A stretch of 32,327 bases of DNA. Origin: Mesorhizobium sp. M7A.F.Ca.US.006.01.1.1. GTDB lineage: Bacteria > Pseudomonadota > Alphaproteobacteria > Rhizobiales > Rhizobiaceae. The stretch is from NCBI RefSeq assembly GCF_003997935.1, contig NZ_RZQL01000049.1:1-32327 (forward strand), given 5' to 3'. Both the position numbers and the translations under genes were made by a program. Of this stretch, positions 1 to 9,240 are shown in pieces. A model generated the notes under the pieces. The model did no database searches, was not told where the DNA came from, and saw nothing but the letters and a program-made list of their open reading frames with translations. Numbering within the stretch: the first letter of the stretch is position 1; each line of letters starts with the position of its first letter.

Positions 1-933
1 CGGCTCGATCGCTGGTTCAAGCCCCATTTCCCGGGCCTTGGTTTTGGCCATTTGCAGAAGCTTCTGCGCTCCGGCCAGATCCGTGTCGACGGCGGCCGGG
101 TCAAGGCCGACACCCGTGTCGAGCCCGGCCAGATGGTTCGTGTCCCGCCGCTTGAGGTCGACAAGAAGGGCGAGAGCGCGCTGACCGGCCACTCGATCCG
201 CAACCAGGGCGATGCCGATGTCCTGTCGAAAATGCTGATCCATGAAGACCCTAAGGTTTTCGTCTTCAACAAGCCGGCGGGCCTTGCGGTGCAGGGCGGC
301 TCGGGCGTCACCCGCAATGTCGACGACATGCTGGAAGCCTGGCGCAACCAGAAGGGCGAGAAGCCCAGATTGGTTCACAGGCTCGACCGCGACACCTCGG
401 GCGTGCTGGTCGTCGCCCGCAGCCGGCTGGCCGCCATGAAGCTCTCGGAAGCGTTTCGCGCCCGCGAGACCAAGAAGACCTATTGGGCGCTAGTCAAGGG
501 CGTGCCGCCCAAGCGCGAGGACAAGATCTCGACCTGGCTGATCAAGGAGCCGACGCCGGACGGTGACCGCGTGCGTGTCGCCGCGCACGGCGAAAAGGGC
601 GCCGATCACGCCGTGTCCTACTACCGGATCATCGAGCAGGCGGCGCAGACGATGACCTGGCTTGAGATGGAGCCTTATACCGGCCGTACCCACCAGCTTC
701 GCGTTCATGCAGCCCACATCGGCTGCCCGATCCTGGGCGATCCGAAATATTTCGAGGCCGACACCAACTGGGACTTTCCCGGCGGAATTCAAAACCGCCT
801 GCATCTGCACGCCCGCCGCATCATCATTCCGCATCCCGACAAGGGCGTCATCGATGTCACCGCGCCAATGCCGCCGCACATGCGCCAGAGCTGGAACCTG
901 ATCGGCTTCGACGACGCCAGCGCGGAGGACTGA
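1..933 (+). CDS. RluA/RluC-family 23S rRNA pseudouridine synthase (5' end outside window)
   Basis: The reading frame is open from base 1, so the true start lies upstream. The first visible residues (RLDRWFKPHFPG, then LLRSGQIRVDG) form most of an N-terminal S4 RNA-binding domain. The catalytic signature HRLDRDTSG follows at about 373-399, with the uridine-attacking aspartate, and later the conserved YTGRTHQLR segment. Family knowledge: such enzymes isomerise specific uridines, usually in 23S rRNA, in the cytoplasm. S4 plus catalytic domain points to the RluC/RluD branch, but which uridine is modified cannot be told here. The next gene starts 2 bases after the stop, so the two are probably cotranscribed. 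Confidence 0.93.
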   Translation, partial: RLDRWFKPHFPGLGFGHLQKLLRSGQIRVDGGRVKADTRVEPGQMVRVPPLEVDKKGESALTGHSIRNQGDADVLSKMLIHEDPKVFVFNKPAGLAVQGGSGVTRNVDDMLEAWRNQKGEKPRLVHRLDRDTSGVLVVARSRLAAMKLSEAFRARETKKTYWALVKGVPPKREDKISTWLIKEPTPDGDRVRVAAHGEKGADHAVSYYRIIEQAAQTMTWLEMEPYTGRTHQLRVHAAHIGCPILGDPKYFEADTNWDFPGGIQNRLHLHARRIIIPHPDKGVIDVTAPMPPHMRQSWNLIGFDDASAED

Positions 934-935
934 TC

Positions 936-1853
936 GTGAGCGGCGCCACCGACGCGCTCGACCGGCGCGACACGGTCGACATGGCCGCCGCCGCCATCAT
1001 GGTCGGGCTGACCTTTTCCTGGGGGCTGAATTACGTCGCCGCCAAGATCTCCTACGCTGGCTATGACCCGGTCTTCCTGTCGATCGCGCGCTCGATCATC
1101 GGCGGCCTGTGTGTCTTTGCCTGGTGCCGGTGGCGCGGCATCGCGCTTTTCACGCGCGACGGGACCTTGCTCGCCGGCATCGTGGTTGGCGCGCTTTTCG
1201 GCATCGAGTTCCTTTGCCTTTATGTCGGCCTGGAGCATACGACCGTTGCCCGCAACACGCTGTTGGTCAACACGATGCCGTTCTGGATGCTGCTCGGCGG
1301 CCATTTCCTGCTCGGTGAGCAGATCACGTTGAGGAAATTCCTTGGCCTGCTGCTGGCCTTTGCCGGCCTTGCCGCGGTGTTTTCCGACAAGCTTGGCGGA
1401 GGCGGGGACATGCTGTTCGGCGATCTGCTGAGCCTCGGCTCCGGATTTTTCTGGGCTTTGACCAACATCCTCATCAAGCGGTCGAAGCTGGTCGAGGCGA
1501 GCGCCGAGAAGCTCTTGCTTTATCAACTCGCCGGGGCAGCGGTCGTAGGCGTATTGGTGCTGCCTCTCGCTGGCCCGCCCGTTCGCGACCCGACCGTGCT
1601 GCCGACTCTGGCCCTGCTTTTCCAGGCGGTCTACATCGTCGCCTTCACCTATGTACTGTGGTTCTGGCTGCTGCGGCGCTATCCGGCATCGAGCCTGTCC
1701 AGTTTCACCTTCCTGTCGCCGGTTTTCGGCGTTTTGTGCGGCGCCATGTTCTTGAATGAGCCGCTGACCATGCGCATTTTCCTGGCACTTGGCCTGATTG
1801 CCGCCGGCCTGATCATCGTCAACCGGCCAGCGCGTAAGCTGACGCCGGTGTAA
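936..1853 (+). CDS. EamA/DMT-family inner-membrane transporter
   Basis: A 305-residue hydrophobic protein that reads as about ten membrane helices in two EamA repeats, the usual size and build of drug/metabolite transporters. The GTG start at 936 is preceded by GGAGG with 7 bases of spacing, and no better in-frame ATG lies nearby. It begins two bases after the pseudouridine synthase stop and is followed 13 bases later by the ATP12 gene, which suggests one transcript. Residues such as GVLCGAMFLNEPLT near the end are typical of the second EamA repeat. The substrate is unknown; family members export amino acids, metabolites or drugs. Confidence 0.9.
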   Translation: MSGATDALDRRDTVDMAAAAIMVGLTFSWGLNYVAAKISYAGYDPVFLSIARSIIGGLCVFAWCRWRGIALFTRDGTLLAGIVVGALFGIEFLCLYVGLEHTTVARNTLLVNTMPFWMLLGGHFLLGEQITLRKFLGLLLAFAGLAAVFSDKLGGGGDMLFGDLLSLGSGFFWALTNILIKRSKLVEASAEKLLLYQLAGAAVVGVLVLPLAGPPVRDPTVLPTLALLFQAVYIVAFTYVLWFWLLRRYPASSLSSFTFLSPVFGVLCGAMFLNEPLTMRIFLALGLIAAGLIIVNRPARKLTPV

Positions 1854-1866
1854 GAAGAGACCTTTT

Positions 1867-2658
1867 ATGCGTGACATCCTCAACGACCTTGAAGCGGGCA
1901 AATATCTTTCCGACCCGGATCCTGTGCGCCGCGCCCAGATCCAGATGAAGACGCCTCTGCCGAAACGCTTCTACAAGACCGTCTCGGTCGCGCCGGTCGA
2001 AGGCGGCTTTGCCGTGCATCTCGACGGCAAGCCGGTGCGCACGCCGGGCAAGGCGCTGCTGGCAGTGCCTACCGAGGCGGCAGCCGCGCTCGTTGCTGAC
2101 GAGTTCGCCGCCCAAAGCGAGACCATCAATCCGGTGACCATGCCGGTGATGCGGCTTGTGAACACCGCCATCGATGGCGTCGCCAGCGACCCGCAGGCGG
2201 TGCTGGAGGATATCCTGCGCTTTGCCTCGTCCGATCTGCTCTGCTACCGCGCCGACGTGCCGCAGGGGCTGGTGGAGCGGCAGAACCAGCATTGGGATCC
2301 GGTGATCGACTGGGCGAGGGGAACACTCGGAGCCCGCTTCAATCTCGCCGAGGGGATCATCCATGTCGAGCAGCCGCGTGAGACCATCGCGGTGCTGGGC
2401 AGCCATCTTGCCCAGCGAACAGAGCCGCTGCGGCTCGCCGCCATCCATGTGATGACGTCGCTGACCGGTTCGGCTCTGCTGGCGCTGGCTGTCGATTTCG
2501 GTGAACTCGACGCCGAGAGTGCCTGGGCCGCTGCCCATGTCGACGAGGACTGGCAGATCGAGCAATGGGGACAGGACGCGGAGGCCGTTGCCCGCCGCGC
2601 GGCTCGCAAGCGCGACACGATGGCTGCTGTCGGCCTGCTGGAAGCGCTCAAGGGCTAA
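1867..2658 (+). CDS. ATP12-family F1-ATPase assembly chaperone
   Basis: A 263-residue soluble protein with the ATP12 pattern: the core begins at PLPKRFYKTVSV, followed by HLDGKPVRTPGK, a segment rich in P-x-T-M-P (INPVTMPVMRLVNTAID), DLLCYRAD, and QNQHWDPVIDWA. In mitochondria Atp12 holds the F1 alpha subunit during assembly; alphaproteobacteria carry homologues thought to do the same for their ATP synthase. The ATG at 1867 follows the DMT gene by 13 bases with a weak AAGAGA ribosome site. A shorter start at 1947 (MKTPLPKRF) is possible but would drop residues that look conserved. No ATP synthase genes are in the window. Confidence 0.88.
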   Translation: MRDILNDLEAGKYLSDPDPVRRAQIQMKTPLPKRFYKTVSVAPVEGGFAVHLDGKPVRTPGKALLAVPTEAAAALVADEFAAQSETINPVTMPVMRLVNTAIDGVASDPQAVLEDILRFASSDLLCYRADVPQGLVERQNQHWDPVIDWARGTLGARFNLAEGIIHVEQPRETIAVLGSHLAQRTEPLRLAAIHVMTSLTGSALLALAVDFGELDAESAWAAAHVDEDWQIEQWGQDAEAVARRAARKRDTMAAVGLLEALKG

Positions 2659-2850
2659 GGGGGTTTCCCAGCTCGCCCGGTTTCATCCCGCAGCGCACCT
2701 AATACCAAAGTCATAATCCCAAAGACGCGGTGCCTTTGGCGGACGCTTTCTGTCATTTTTCCCCGATGGCTGTCGTTGAGTCCGTGCTCGGAGGAGAACG
2801 CGGACGGTGTCGCGCAGCATCTAGAACGGGTCTCACGGGAGGATAACGCA

Positions 2851-4740
2851 ATGGCAATAACATCGACCGCCGGCGGAGCAAGCCGCGGCATGACGCGGGA
2901 GGAGAAGAAAGTCATCTTCGCTTCCTCGCTCGGCACCGTTTTCGAATGGTATGATTTCTATCTCTATGGCTCGCTGGCAGTGTTCATCGGTTCGACCTTT
3001 TTCAGCCCAGCCATCCCGGAAGCGACCCGCAACATTTTCGCGCTGTTGGCTTTCGCCGCAGGCTTCCTTGTGCGCCCGTTCGGCGCACTGCTGTTCGGCC
3101 GCATCGGTGACCTGGTCGGCCGTAAATATACTTTTCTTGTCACCATGACGATCATGGGCCTGTCGACCTTCCTGGTCGGCTTGCTGCCCGGCTATGCCAC
3201 TTTGGGCATCGCCGCTCCCGTGATCCTGATCATCCTGCGCATGCTGCAGGGCCTGGCTCTGGGTGGCGAATATGGCGGCGCGGCCACTTACGTCGCCGAA
3301 CATGCGCCGGACAACCGGCGCGGCTACTACACCTCGTGGATCCAGACCACGGCGACGCTCGGCCTCTTCCTCTCGCTGATTGTGATCCTGATCGTACAGG
3401 CTTCATTGAGCAAGGAAAACTATGCTGCCTGGGGCTGGCGTATTCCGTTCATCGTGTCCTTCCTGCTGCTCGGCATCTCGATCTGGATCCGGCTTTCGCT
3501 TTCCGAATCCCCGACCTTCCAGCGCATGAAGGATGAGGGGAAGGGCTCCAAGGCGCCGCTGACGGAAGCCTTCGGCCAATGGAAGAACGCCAAGATTGCA
3601 CTGCTGGCGCTGCTCGGCCTCACAGCCGGTCAGGCCGTGGTCTGGTACAATGGCCAGTTCTACGCGCTGTTCTTCTTGACCAACGTGCTCAAGGTCGACG
3701 CGCAGTCGGTCAACATCATGATCGCGGTCGCCCTGGCGGTCGGTTCGATCTTCTTCGTCGTCTTCGGCTGGCTCTCCGACAAGATCGGCCGCAAGCCGAT
3801 CATCATGGCGGGCCTTGCGCTGGCGATTGTCTGCACCTTCCCGCTGTTCAAGGCACTGACGTGGGCTGCCAATCCGGCACTCGCCACGGCGCAGCAGAAC
3901 ACCAGGGCGACGGTGACCGCGGCGCCGGGCGACTGCAAGTTCCAGTTCAATCCGGTTGGCACGGCGAAGTTCACGACATCCTGCGATATCGCGACTTCGT
4001 TCCTGACCAAGAACTCGGTTCCCTATGACGTGGTGTCGACGGCTGCCGCCGGCACACCCGCATCTGTCAAAATCGGCAACGAGACGGTCGAGTCCTATGA
4101 CGCCATTGCCGCCGGTGATCAGGCCAAGGCCAAGGAAGCGGCCTTCATCAAGGCCGTCAATATGTCGCTGCAGGACGGCGGCTATCCGCTGAAGCGCGCG
4201 GCAGCCAAGGTTGCGGACCAGAAGCTCGATGCGTTTGTTGCCGCCAACCCGGAACTGAAGCTGGACGCCGCTGCCATCCGTGCCGGTGAAAAGGCGACGG
4301 TGCCGATCGACCAGGCGGTCAAGGACAAGCTGCTGACCACCGATGAGGCAGCGGGCGCACCCGAAGTCACCGTCTACAACATTCCAGGCGGCGGCGCGTT
4401 CGCCATGTTCGCCGATCCTGCAGCAGTGAACTGGCCAATGACGATCGGCATCCTGTTCATTCTGGTGCTGTTCGTGACCATGGTCTACGGGCCGATCGCG
4501 GCGATCCTGGTAGAAATGTTCCCGACCCGCATTCGCTACACCGGCATGTCGCTGCCCTATCACATCGGCAATGGCTGGTTCGGTGGCCTGCTGCCGGCAA
4601 CCGTGTTCGCGCTCAGCGCCTACAAAGGCGACATCTACTATGGCCTTTGGTACCCGGTGGTGATCGCGGCTATAACGCTGGTCATCGGCATGATCTTCGT
4701 CAAGGATACGCTCGGCACCGACCTGCACGCCAAGGAGTAG
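2851..4740 (+). CDS. MHS-type MFS metabolite:H+ symporter with large periplasmic insertion
   Basis: 629 residues. The N-terminal half has the metabolite:H+ symporter signatures: GTVFEWYDFYLYG, RPFGALLFGRIGDLVGRK, and LQGLALGGEYGGAATYVAEH with NRRGYYTSW. WLSDKIGRKP follows TM8. Family members (ProP, KgtP, ShiA types) are about 430-500 residues. Here a hydrophilic stretch of about 190 residues (roughly 338-526) lies between TM9 and TM10; topology places it in the periplasm, and it holds the pair C362/C378. Without it the protein would be about 440 residues. The ATG at 2851 has GGGAGG 8 bases upstream and is preferred over a TTG at 2776. The substrate is probably an organic acid or osmolyte but is not identifiable here. 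Confidence 0.92.
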   Translation: MAITSTAGGASRGMTREEKKVIFASSLGTVFEWYDFYLYGSLAVFIGSTFFSPAIPEATRNIFALLAFAAGFLVRPFGALLFGRIGDLVGRKYTFLVTMTIMGLSTFLVGLLPGYATLGIAAPVILIILRMLQGLALGGEYGGAATYVAEHAPDNRRGYYTSWIQTTATLGLFLSLIVILIVQASLSKENYAAWGWRIPFIVSFLLLGISIWIRLSLSESPTFQRMKDEGKGSKAPLTEAFGQWKNAKIALLALLGLTAGQAVVWYNGQFYALFFLTNVLKVDAQSVNIMIAVALAVGSIFFVVFGWLSDKIGRKPIIMAGLALAIVCTFPLFKALTWAANPALATAQQNTRATVTAAPGDCKFQFNPVGTAKFTTSCDIATSFLTKNSVPYDVVSTAAAGTPASVKIGNETVESYDAIAAGDQAKAKEAAFIKAVNMSLQDGGYPLKRAAAKVADQKLDAFVAANPELKLDAAAIRAGEKATVPIDQAVKDKLLTTDEAAGAPEVTVYNIPGGGAFAMFADPAAVNWPMTIGILFILVLFVTMVYGPIAAILVEMFPTRIRYTGMSLPYHIGNGWFGGLLPATVFALSAYKGDIYYGLWYPVVIAAITLVIGMIFVKDTLGTDLHAKE

Positions 4741-4758
4741 GCAGCCCCAGCGTTCAAA

Positions 4759-4798
4759 AGAAAGCCCGGCGCGAACGATCGCGCCGGGCTTTTTCTTT
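4759..4798. terminator. bidirectional rho-independent terminator
   Basis: A perfect 14-bp stem (4761-4774 with 4779-4792, 4-base loop) is followed by a T-rich run on the plus strand and preceded by an A-rich run, so it can end both the MFS transporter transcript and the opposing gstI transcript. Confidence 0.9.
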
Positions 4799-4836
4799 TC
4801 AGGCCAATTCGTTGGCGAGGGCTGCTGCCCTTTGTG

Positions 4837-5034
4837 TCAGCTCTTGCGGCCCCGGGCCTCTTCCTCGATGGCTGCCTCATGGTACCAGCCGTCGCCGAAA
4901 TCCGCGCGGGCATCACGCAGCGAGGCAAGCTCTGCCGCAAACTTCGCCTTTCCGCTCAAATTTGAGGCAGAGAGGCGCGCTGCCGCCGGGAACATCAAAA
5001 TTTTAGCCGACGGTCGTGTGGAAATGACTTCCAT
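4837..5034 (-). CDS. gstI: GstI-like small protein (DUF2735), presumed translational inhibitor of glnII
   Basis: A 65-residue protein beginning MEVISTRPSAKILMFP, with the GDGWYHEAAIEE segment typical of the DUF2735 family. Established for Rhizobium leguminosarum: a small gene (about 63 codons) immediately upstream of and divergent from glnII, gstI, encodes a protein that lowers GlnII translation. Size, family and position match here. The ATG at 5034 is chosen because AAAGGAA lies about 8 bases upstream on the coding strand; a TTG extension to 5073 lacks this. It shares the 5035-5350 regulatory region with glnII. That it inhibits glnII in this organism is an inference from orthology and synteny. 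Confidence 0.85.
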   Translation of the reverse strand: MEVISTRPSAKILMFPAAARLSASNLSGKAKFAAELASLRDARADFGDGWYHEAAIEEEARGRKS

Positions 5035-5104
5035 TGCCGGGTTCCTTTCTTCCGCCGAACCTTTTCGATTCAACTTGGCCCGAAGATAAGGTCTGCAATC
5101 AAGT

Positions 5105-5119
5105 TAGGCAATATGCCTA
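5105..5119. promoter_or_regulatory. small palindrome in the gstI-glnII intergenic region
   Basis: Perfect 6-bp inverted repeat TAGGCA-ATA-TGCCTA, 15 bases upstream of the NtrC-like site. It could be a second activator site or a gstI operator. No known motif is matched, so the role is open. Confidence 0.35.
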
Positions 5120-5134
5120 TGAAAAGATCAGCAC

Positions 5135-5153
5135 TTGCACACTATTTGTGCAA
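5135..5153. promoter_or_regulatory. probable NtrC-binding site upstream of glnII
   Basis: Perfect dyad TTGCACA-CTATT-TGTGCAA, close to the known NtrC consensus (GCAC half-sites in inverted orientation). It is centred about 105 bases upstream of the glnII sigma-54 -24/-12 pair, a normal enhancer distance. It may also act on the divergent gstI promoter. Confidence 0.75.
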
Positions 5154-5248
5154 ATAAGAGCCGTGATAGATCCGGGCGCATTGCTTAGGCGGCTCGCCGA
5201 CTTCCGGTGGATGCCGCGTCAATTTTGTCGCACCCTCCGGACCAAGAA

Positions 5249-5265
5249 TGGCACATGAATTGCAT
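5249..5265 (+). promoter_or_regulatory. sigma-54 (RpoN) -24/-12 promoter of glnII
   Basis: TGGCAC-ATGAA-TTGCAT matches the sigma-54 consensus exactly, with GG and GC separated by 10 bases. Transcription should start near 5275, giving a leader of about 75 nt before the glnII ATG, the region in which GstI would have to act. Confidence 0.92.
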
Positions 5266-5350
5266 TTTAAGTGTGCGGCAGGCCGGCTGCTGACCGCAGA
5301 CGCATGTCGACGCCGTTCAGTGTTCGGTGATCAAGCAACGAGAGGCTAGA

Positions 5351-6391
5351 ATGACGAAATACAAGCTCGAGTATATCTGGCTCGATGGATATACCCCGGT
5401 CCCCAACCTTCGCGGCAAGACGCAGATCAAGGAATTCGCCGAATTCCCTGAACTCGAGCAGCTGCCGCTGTGGGGCTTCGATGGTTCCTCGACCCAGCAG
5501 GCCGAAGGGCACAGCTCCGATTGCGTGCTGAAGCCGGTTGCGGTCTATCCGGATCCCGCCCGCACCAACGGCGTACTGGTCATGTGCGAAGTCATGATGC
5601 CCGATGGCGTCACGCCGCATGCCTCCAACAAGCGCGCCACCATCCTCGATGACGAGGGCGCCTGGTTCGGCTTCGAGCAGGAATATTTCTTCTACAAGGA
5701 CGGTCGCCCGCTCGGCTTTCCCGAGAGCGGCTATCCCGCACCCCAGGGCCCGTACTACACCGGCGTCGGCTATTCCAATGTCGGCTCCGTCGCGCGCCAG
5801 ATCGTCGAGGAGCATCTCGACCTCTGCCTCGCCGCCGGCATCAACCACGAAGGCATCAACGCCGAAGTGGCCAAGGGCCAGTGGGAATTCCAGATTTTCG
5901 GCAAGGGCTCCAAGAAAGCCGCCGACCAGATGTGGATGGCCCGCTACCTCATGCAGCGCCTGACCGAGAAGTACGGCATCGACATCGAATACCACTGCAA
6001 GCCGCTCGGCGACACCGACTGGAACGGCTCTGGCATGCACGCCAACTTCTCGACCGCCTATATGCGCGAAGTCGGCGGCAAGGCCTATTTCGAAGCGCTG
6101 ATGGCGGCTTTCGACAAGAACCTGATGGACCACATCGCCGTCTACGGCCCGGACAACGACAAGCGTTTGACCGGCAAGCACGAGACCGCGCCGTGGAACC
6201 GGTTCAGCTATGGCATTGCCGACCGTGGCGCCTCGATCCGCGTGCCGCACTCCTTCATCAAGAGCGACTACAAGGGTTATCTGGAAGACCGCCGTCCGAA
6301 CTCGCAGGGCGACCCCTACCAGATCGCCTCGCAGATCCTGAAGACGATCGCTTCGGTTCCGGCAAGCGCCCAGGTTTCGGCCGCCGCGTAA
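5351..6391 (+). CDS. glnII: glutamine synthetase type II
   Basis: 346 residues, the normal size for the eukaryote-like GSII found in rhizobia. Recognisable parts are WGFDGSSTQQAEG (beta-grasp end and substrate loop), GFEQEYFFYK (metal-binding glutamates), NGSGMHANFST and the ATP/glutamate-binding KHETAPWNRFSYGIADRGASIR. It makes glutamine from glutamate, ammonia and ATP in the cytoplasm. Unlike GSI, GSII is not controlled by adenylylation, so control by transcription and by GstI matters. The ATG at 5351 follows AGAGG with 5 bases of spacing. Upstream lie a consensus sigma-54 promoter and an NtrC-like dyad, so expression should rise under nitrogen limitation. Confidence 0.98.
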   Translation: MTKYKLEYIWLDGYTPVPNLRGKTQIKEFAEFPELEQLPLWGFDGSSTQQAEGHSSDCVLKPVAVYPDPARTNGVLVMCEVMMPDGVTPHASNKRATILDDEGAWFGFEQEYFFYKDGRPLGFPESGYPAPQGPYYTGVGYSNVGSVARQIVEEHLDLCLAAGINHEGINAEVAKGQWEFQIFGKGSKKAADQMWMARYLMQRLTEKYGIDIEYHCKPLGDTDWNGSGMHANFSTAYMREVGGKAYFEALMAAFDKNLMDHIAVYGPDNDKRLTGKHETAPWNRFSYGIADRGASIRVPHSFIKSDYKGYLEDRRPNSQGDPYQIASQILKTIASVPASAQVSAAA

Positions 6392-6414
6392 GTGTTTCGG
6401 ACTGTATGACAAGA

Positions 6415-6447
6415 AGACCCCGGCGTTTCGCGCCGGGGTTCTTTTTT
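6415..6447 (+). terminator. rho-independent terminator of glnII
   Basis: Nine-bp perfect stem (6417-6425 with 6431-6439) with a 5-base loop, followed by TCTTTTTT, 25 bases after the glnII stop. Confidence 0.92.
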
Positions 6448-6451
6448 GGCC

Positions 6452-7000
6452 GTTACCCGGCGGACTGCATCCCTGGGAAAACATACCCAGAAAAAGTCGG
6501 GCAATTCAGGCGGTCGCAAATCGCCCGGGAGTTCTGGCCGCAGCCGTGTGAGCCTCCGGCGATCACTCGCCAGAAAGCCCGGAAAAGCGCCTTTCCCAGC
6601 CCTTATCCGGGCGATGGACCTTCCATAAGCATCTGTTCATACAACGGAATCGGTCATTCGCGGCCTGGCCGGCGGCGTTGACAGATCACGCTACGGCATG
6701 CGTATTCGCAGGCCTTGGGGTTACGTCACGCAATGCTGTTCGGACGGGCGGGGTTTTCTTGAACGGCGGCATTGGCGTGGGCGCCGGACGAGCGGTCACT
6801 GTAGCCTGAGACAGTGCTCCGCTCGCTCCTGGCTCCGACGTTGGCGACCGAGCGGCCTCCCTTGATCATTTACTGAACACCGCCGAGTTGTGATTGAAGC
6901 CACCGATCGTCGAAGACGAAAGGCGGATACGGCTGTCCATGCGCGGCTGCCGCGCAGGCGAGACATGCCGGTCGGCTGGCAATTCCTATTGGAGCGCAGC
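6452..7000. other. non-coding gap between convergent glnII and glnA
   Basis: About 550 bases with no convincing gene: frames are short, lack ribosome sites and resemble no family I know. No tRNA-like clover, mobile-element end or long repeat was seen. It may hold a decayed gene or a small RNA, but nothing in the sequence supports either. Confidence 0.5.
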
Positions 7001-7037
7001 AAAAAGCCCTTGAAAGAGGGAAGTCTTTCAAGGGCTT
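7001..7037 (-). terminator. rho-independent terminator of glnB-glnA
   Basis: Perfect 14-bp stem (7004-7017 with 7024-7037), 6-base loop, and an A run at 7001-7005 that reads as a U tract on the minus strand, about 30 bases after the glnA stop. Confidence 0.92.
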
Positions 7038-7067
7038 GAGCATTATAGCTAATCTTGGACTGAAATC

Positions 7068-8477
7068 TCAGACCGAGTAATACATGTCGTATTCGACCGG
7101 ATGCGGGGTCATTTCGAAGCGCATCACTTCGGCCATCTTCAGCTCGATGTAGCTGTCGATCTGGTCGTCGTCGAAGACGCCGCCGGCTTTCAGGAAGCCG
7201 CGGTCCTTGTCGAGGCTTTGCAGGGCTTCGCGCAGCGAGCCGCAGACGGTCGGGATCTTCTTCAGCTCCTTCGGCGGCAGGTCGTAGAGATCCTTGTCCA
7301 TCGGCTGGCCGGGATGGATCTTGTTCTTGATGCCGTCGAGGCCGGCCATCAGCAACGCGGCGAAGGCGAGGTAGGGGTTCGCGCCCGGATCGGGGAAGCG
7401 GACCTCGACGCGCTTGGCCTTCGGCGACGAGCCGAACGGGATACGGCAGGACGCCGAGCGGTTGCGCGCCGAATAGGCGAGCAGAACCGGCGCTTCGTAA
7501 CCCGGCACCAGGCGCTTGTAGGAATTGGTCAGCGGGTTGGTGAAGGCGTTGATCGCCTTGGCATGCTTGATGACGCCGCCGATGAAGAACAGGCAGCTTT
7601 CCGACAGACCGGCATATTCATTGCCGGCGAAGGTCGGCTTGCCGTTCTTCCAGATCGACATGTGGACGTGCATGCCCGAGCCGTTGTCGCCGAAGATTGG
7701 CTTCGGCATGAAGGTGGCCGTCTTGCCATAGGCGTTGGCGACCTGGTGGACGACATATTTGTAGATCAGCATCTTGTCGGCATTGCGCACCAATGCGTCG
7801 AACTTGATGCCGAGTTCGTGCTGCGCCGCCGCCACCTCGTGGTGATGCTTTTCGACGCGCACGCCCATCTCGGCGAGCACGGTCAGCATTTCCGAGCGCA
7901 TGTCCTGCGCGCTGTCGATCGGCGGCACCGGGAAGTAGCCGCCCTTGACGCGCGGACGGTGGCCGAGATTGCCGGTCTCGTAATCGGTGTCGTCGTTCGA
8001 CGGCAGTTCCGTGGAGTCGAGCTTGAAGCCGGTGTTGTAGGGATCGGCCTTGTACTTCACGTCGTCGAAGACGAAGAATTCGGCTTCCGGGCCGACATAG
8101 ATGGTGTCGCCGATACCTTCGGCCTTCATGTAGGCCTCGGCCTTCTTGGCCGTACCGCGCGGATCGCGGTTGTAGGATTCACCCGAAACCGGATCGAGGA
8201 TGTCGCACAGGATGACCATGGTCGACTGGGCGAAGAACGGGTCCATGTGAACCGTCTCCGGGTCGGGCATCAGCACCATGTCGGACTCGTTGATGGCCTT
8301 CCAGCCGGCAATCGAAGAGCCGTCGAACATCACGCCATCGGCGAACATGTCTTCCTCGACCTCGATGACATCCATCGTCACGTGCTGCAGCTTGCCCTTC
8401 GGGTCTGTGAAGCGCAGGTCGACGAATTTCACGTCGTTGTCCTTGATCTGCTTCATGATGTCTTTGGCTGTCGTCAT
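7068..8477 (-). CDS. glnA: glutamine synthetase type I
   Basis: 469 residues, the standard GSI-beta length. Motifs: [13 protein letters not shown] (beta-grasp and D-G-S-S), [12 protein letters not shown] and [11 protein letters not shown] (metal site), [22 protein letters not shown] (ATP/glutamate site), and DLYDLPPKE carrying the adenylylation tyrosine at about position 398. The last marks it as a GlnE-regulated dodecameric enzyme. It makes glutamine in the cytoplasm. It lies 66 bases downstream of glnB in the same direction and shares the glnB promoter; a ribosome site (AGGG) lies about 10 bases before the ATG. Its stop faces that of glnII across a 0.7-kb gap. Confidence 0.98.
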   Translation of the reverse strand: MTTAKDIMKQIKDNDVKFVDLRFTDPKGKLQHVTMDVIEVEEDMFADGVMFDGSSIAGWKAINESDMVLMPDPETVHMDPFFAQSTMVILCDILDPVSGESYNRDPRGTAKKAEAYMKAEGIGDTIYVGPEAEFFVFDDVKYKADPYNTGFKLDSTELPSNDDTDYETGNLGHRPRVKGGYFPVPPIDSAQDMRSEMLTVLAEMGVRVEKHHHEVAAAQHELGIKFDALVRNADKMLIYKYVVHQVANAYGKTATFMPKPIFGDNGSGMHVHMSIWKNGKPTFAGNEYAGLSESCLFFIGGVIKHAKAINAFTNPLTNSYKRLVPGYEAPVLLAYSARNRSASCRIPFGSSPKAKRVEVRFPDPGANPYLAFAALLMAGLDGIKNKIHPGQPMDKDLYDLPPKELKKIPTVCGSLREALQSLDKDRGFLKAGGVFDDDQIDSYIELKMAEVMRFEMTPHPVEYDMYYSV

Positions 8478-8543
8478 GTCATGTATCCCTGTTTGATGAC
8501 GTTTTTTGATGATGACGTTTTCAGGAGGATGGGGGCGGTCGGA

Positions 8544-8981
<438 letters not shown>

Positions 8982-9240
8982 TCATAAGATTTCAAAGCCG
9001 CGCCGCACCGGGATGCAAATTCGCGTCATTCACTGCACCGGAAGCGGCATGGGCTGCCAGAGCCTACACAGCGCCAGCACCCGCGTCCGCACAAAAATCA
9101 GGCATACCGCCTATCCCTCAGGCAATTTTCTGCCCGCGATGCCTTCGTGCCGACGTTATGGCCGCAGATCTCGGCAACTCCCCCTTGTTTGCTTAGGATC
9201 GAAATTGGACAATGCTTGATCGCATGCGGATCGGCAATCC

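Noticed and set aside
789..1901. 370-codon minus-strand open frame
   Set aside because: Antisense to the pseudouridine synthase and DMT genes and without a known domain.
3403..4728. 441-codon minus-strand open frame
   Set aside because: Antisense to the MFS transporter gene; low-complexity arginine/histidine-rich product.
6452..7000. Remnant transposase or small-RNA gene in the glnII-glnA gap
   Set aside because: No frame showed a transposase motif, there are no terminal repeats, and a TTGACA near 6678 has no well-spaced -10 box.
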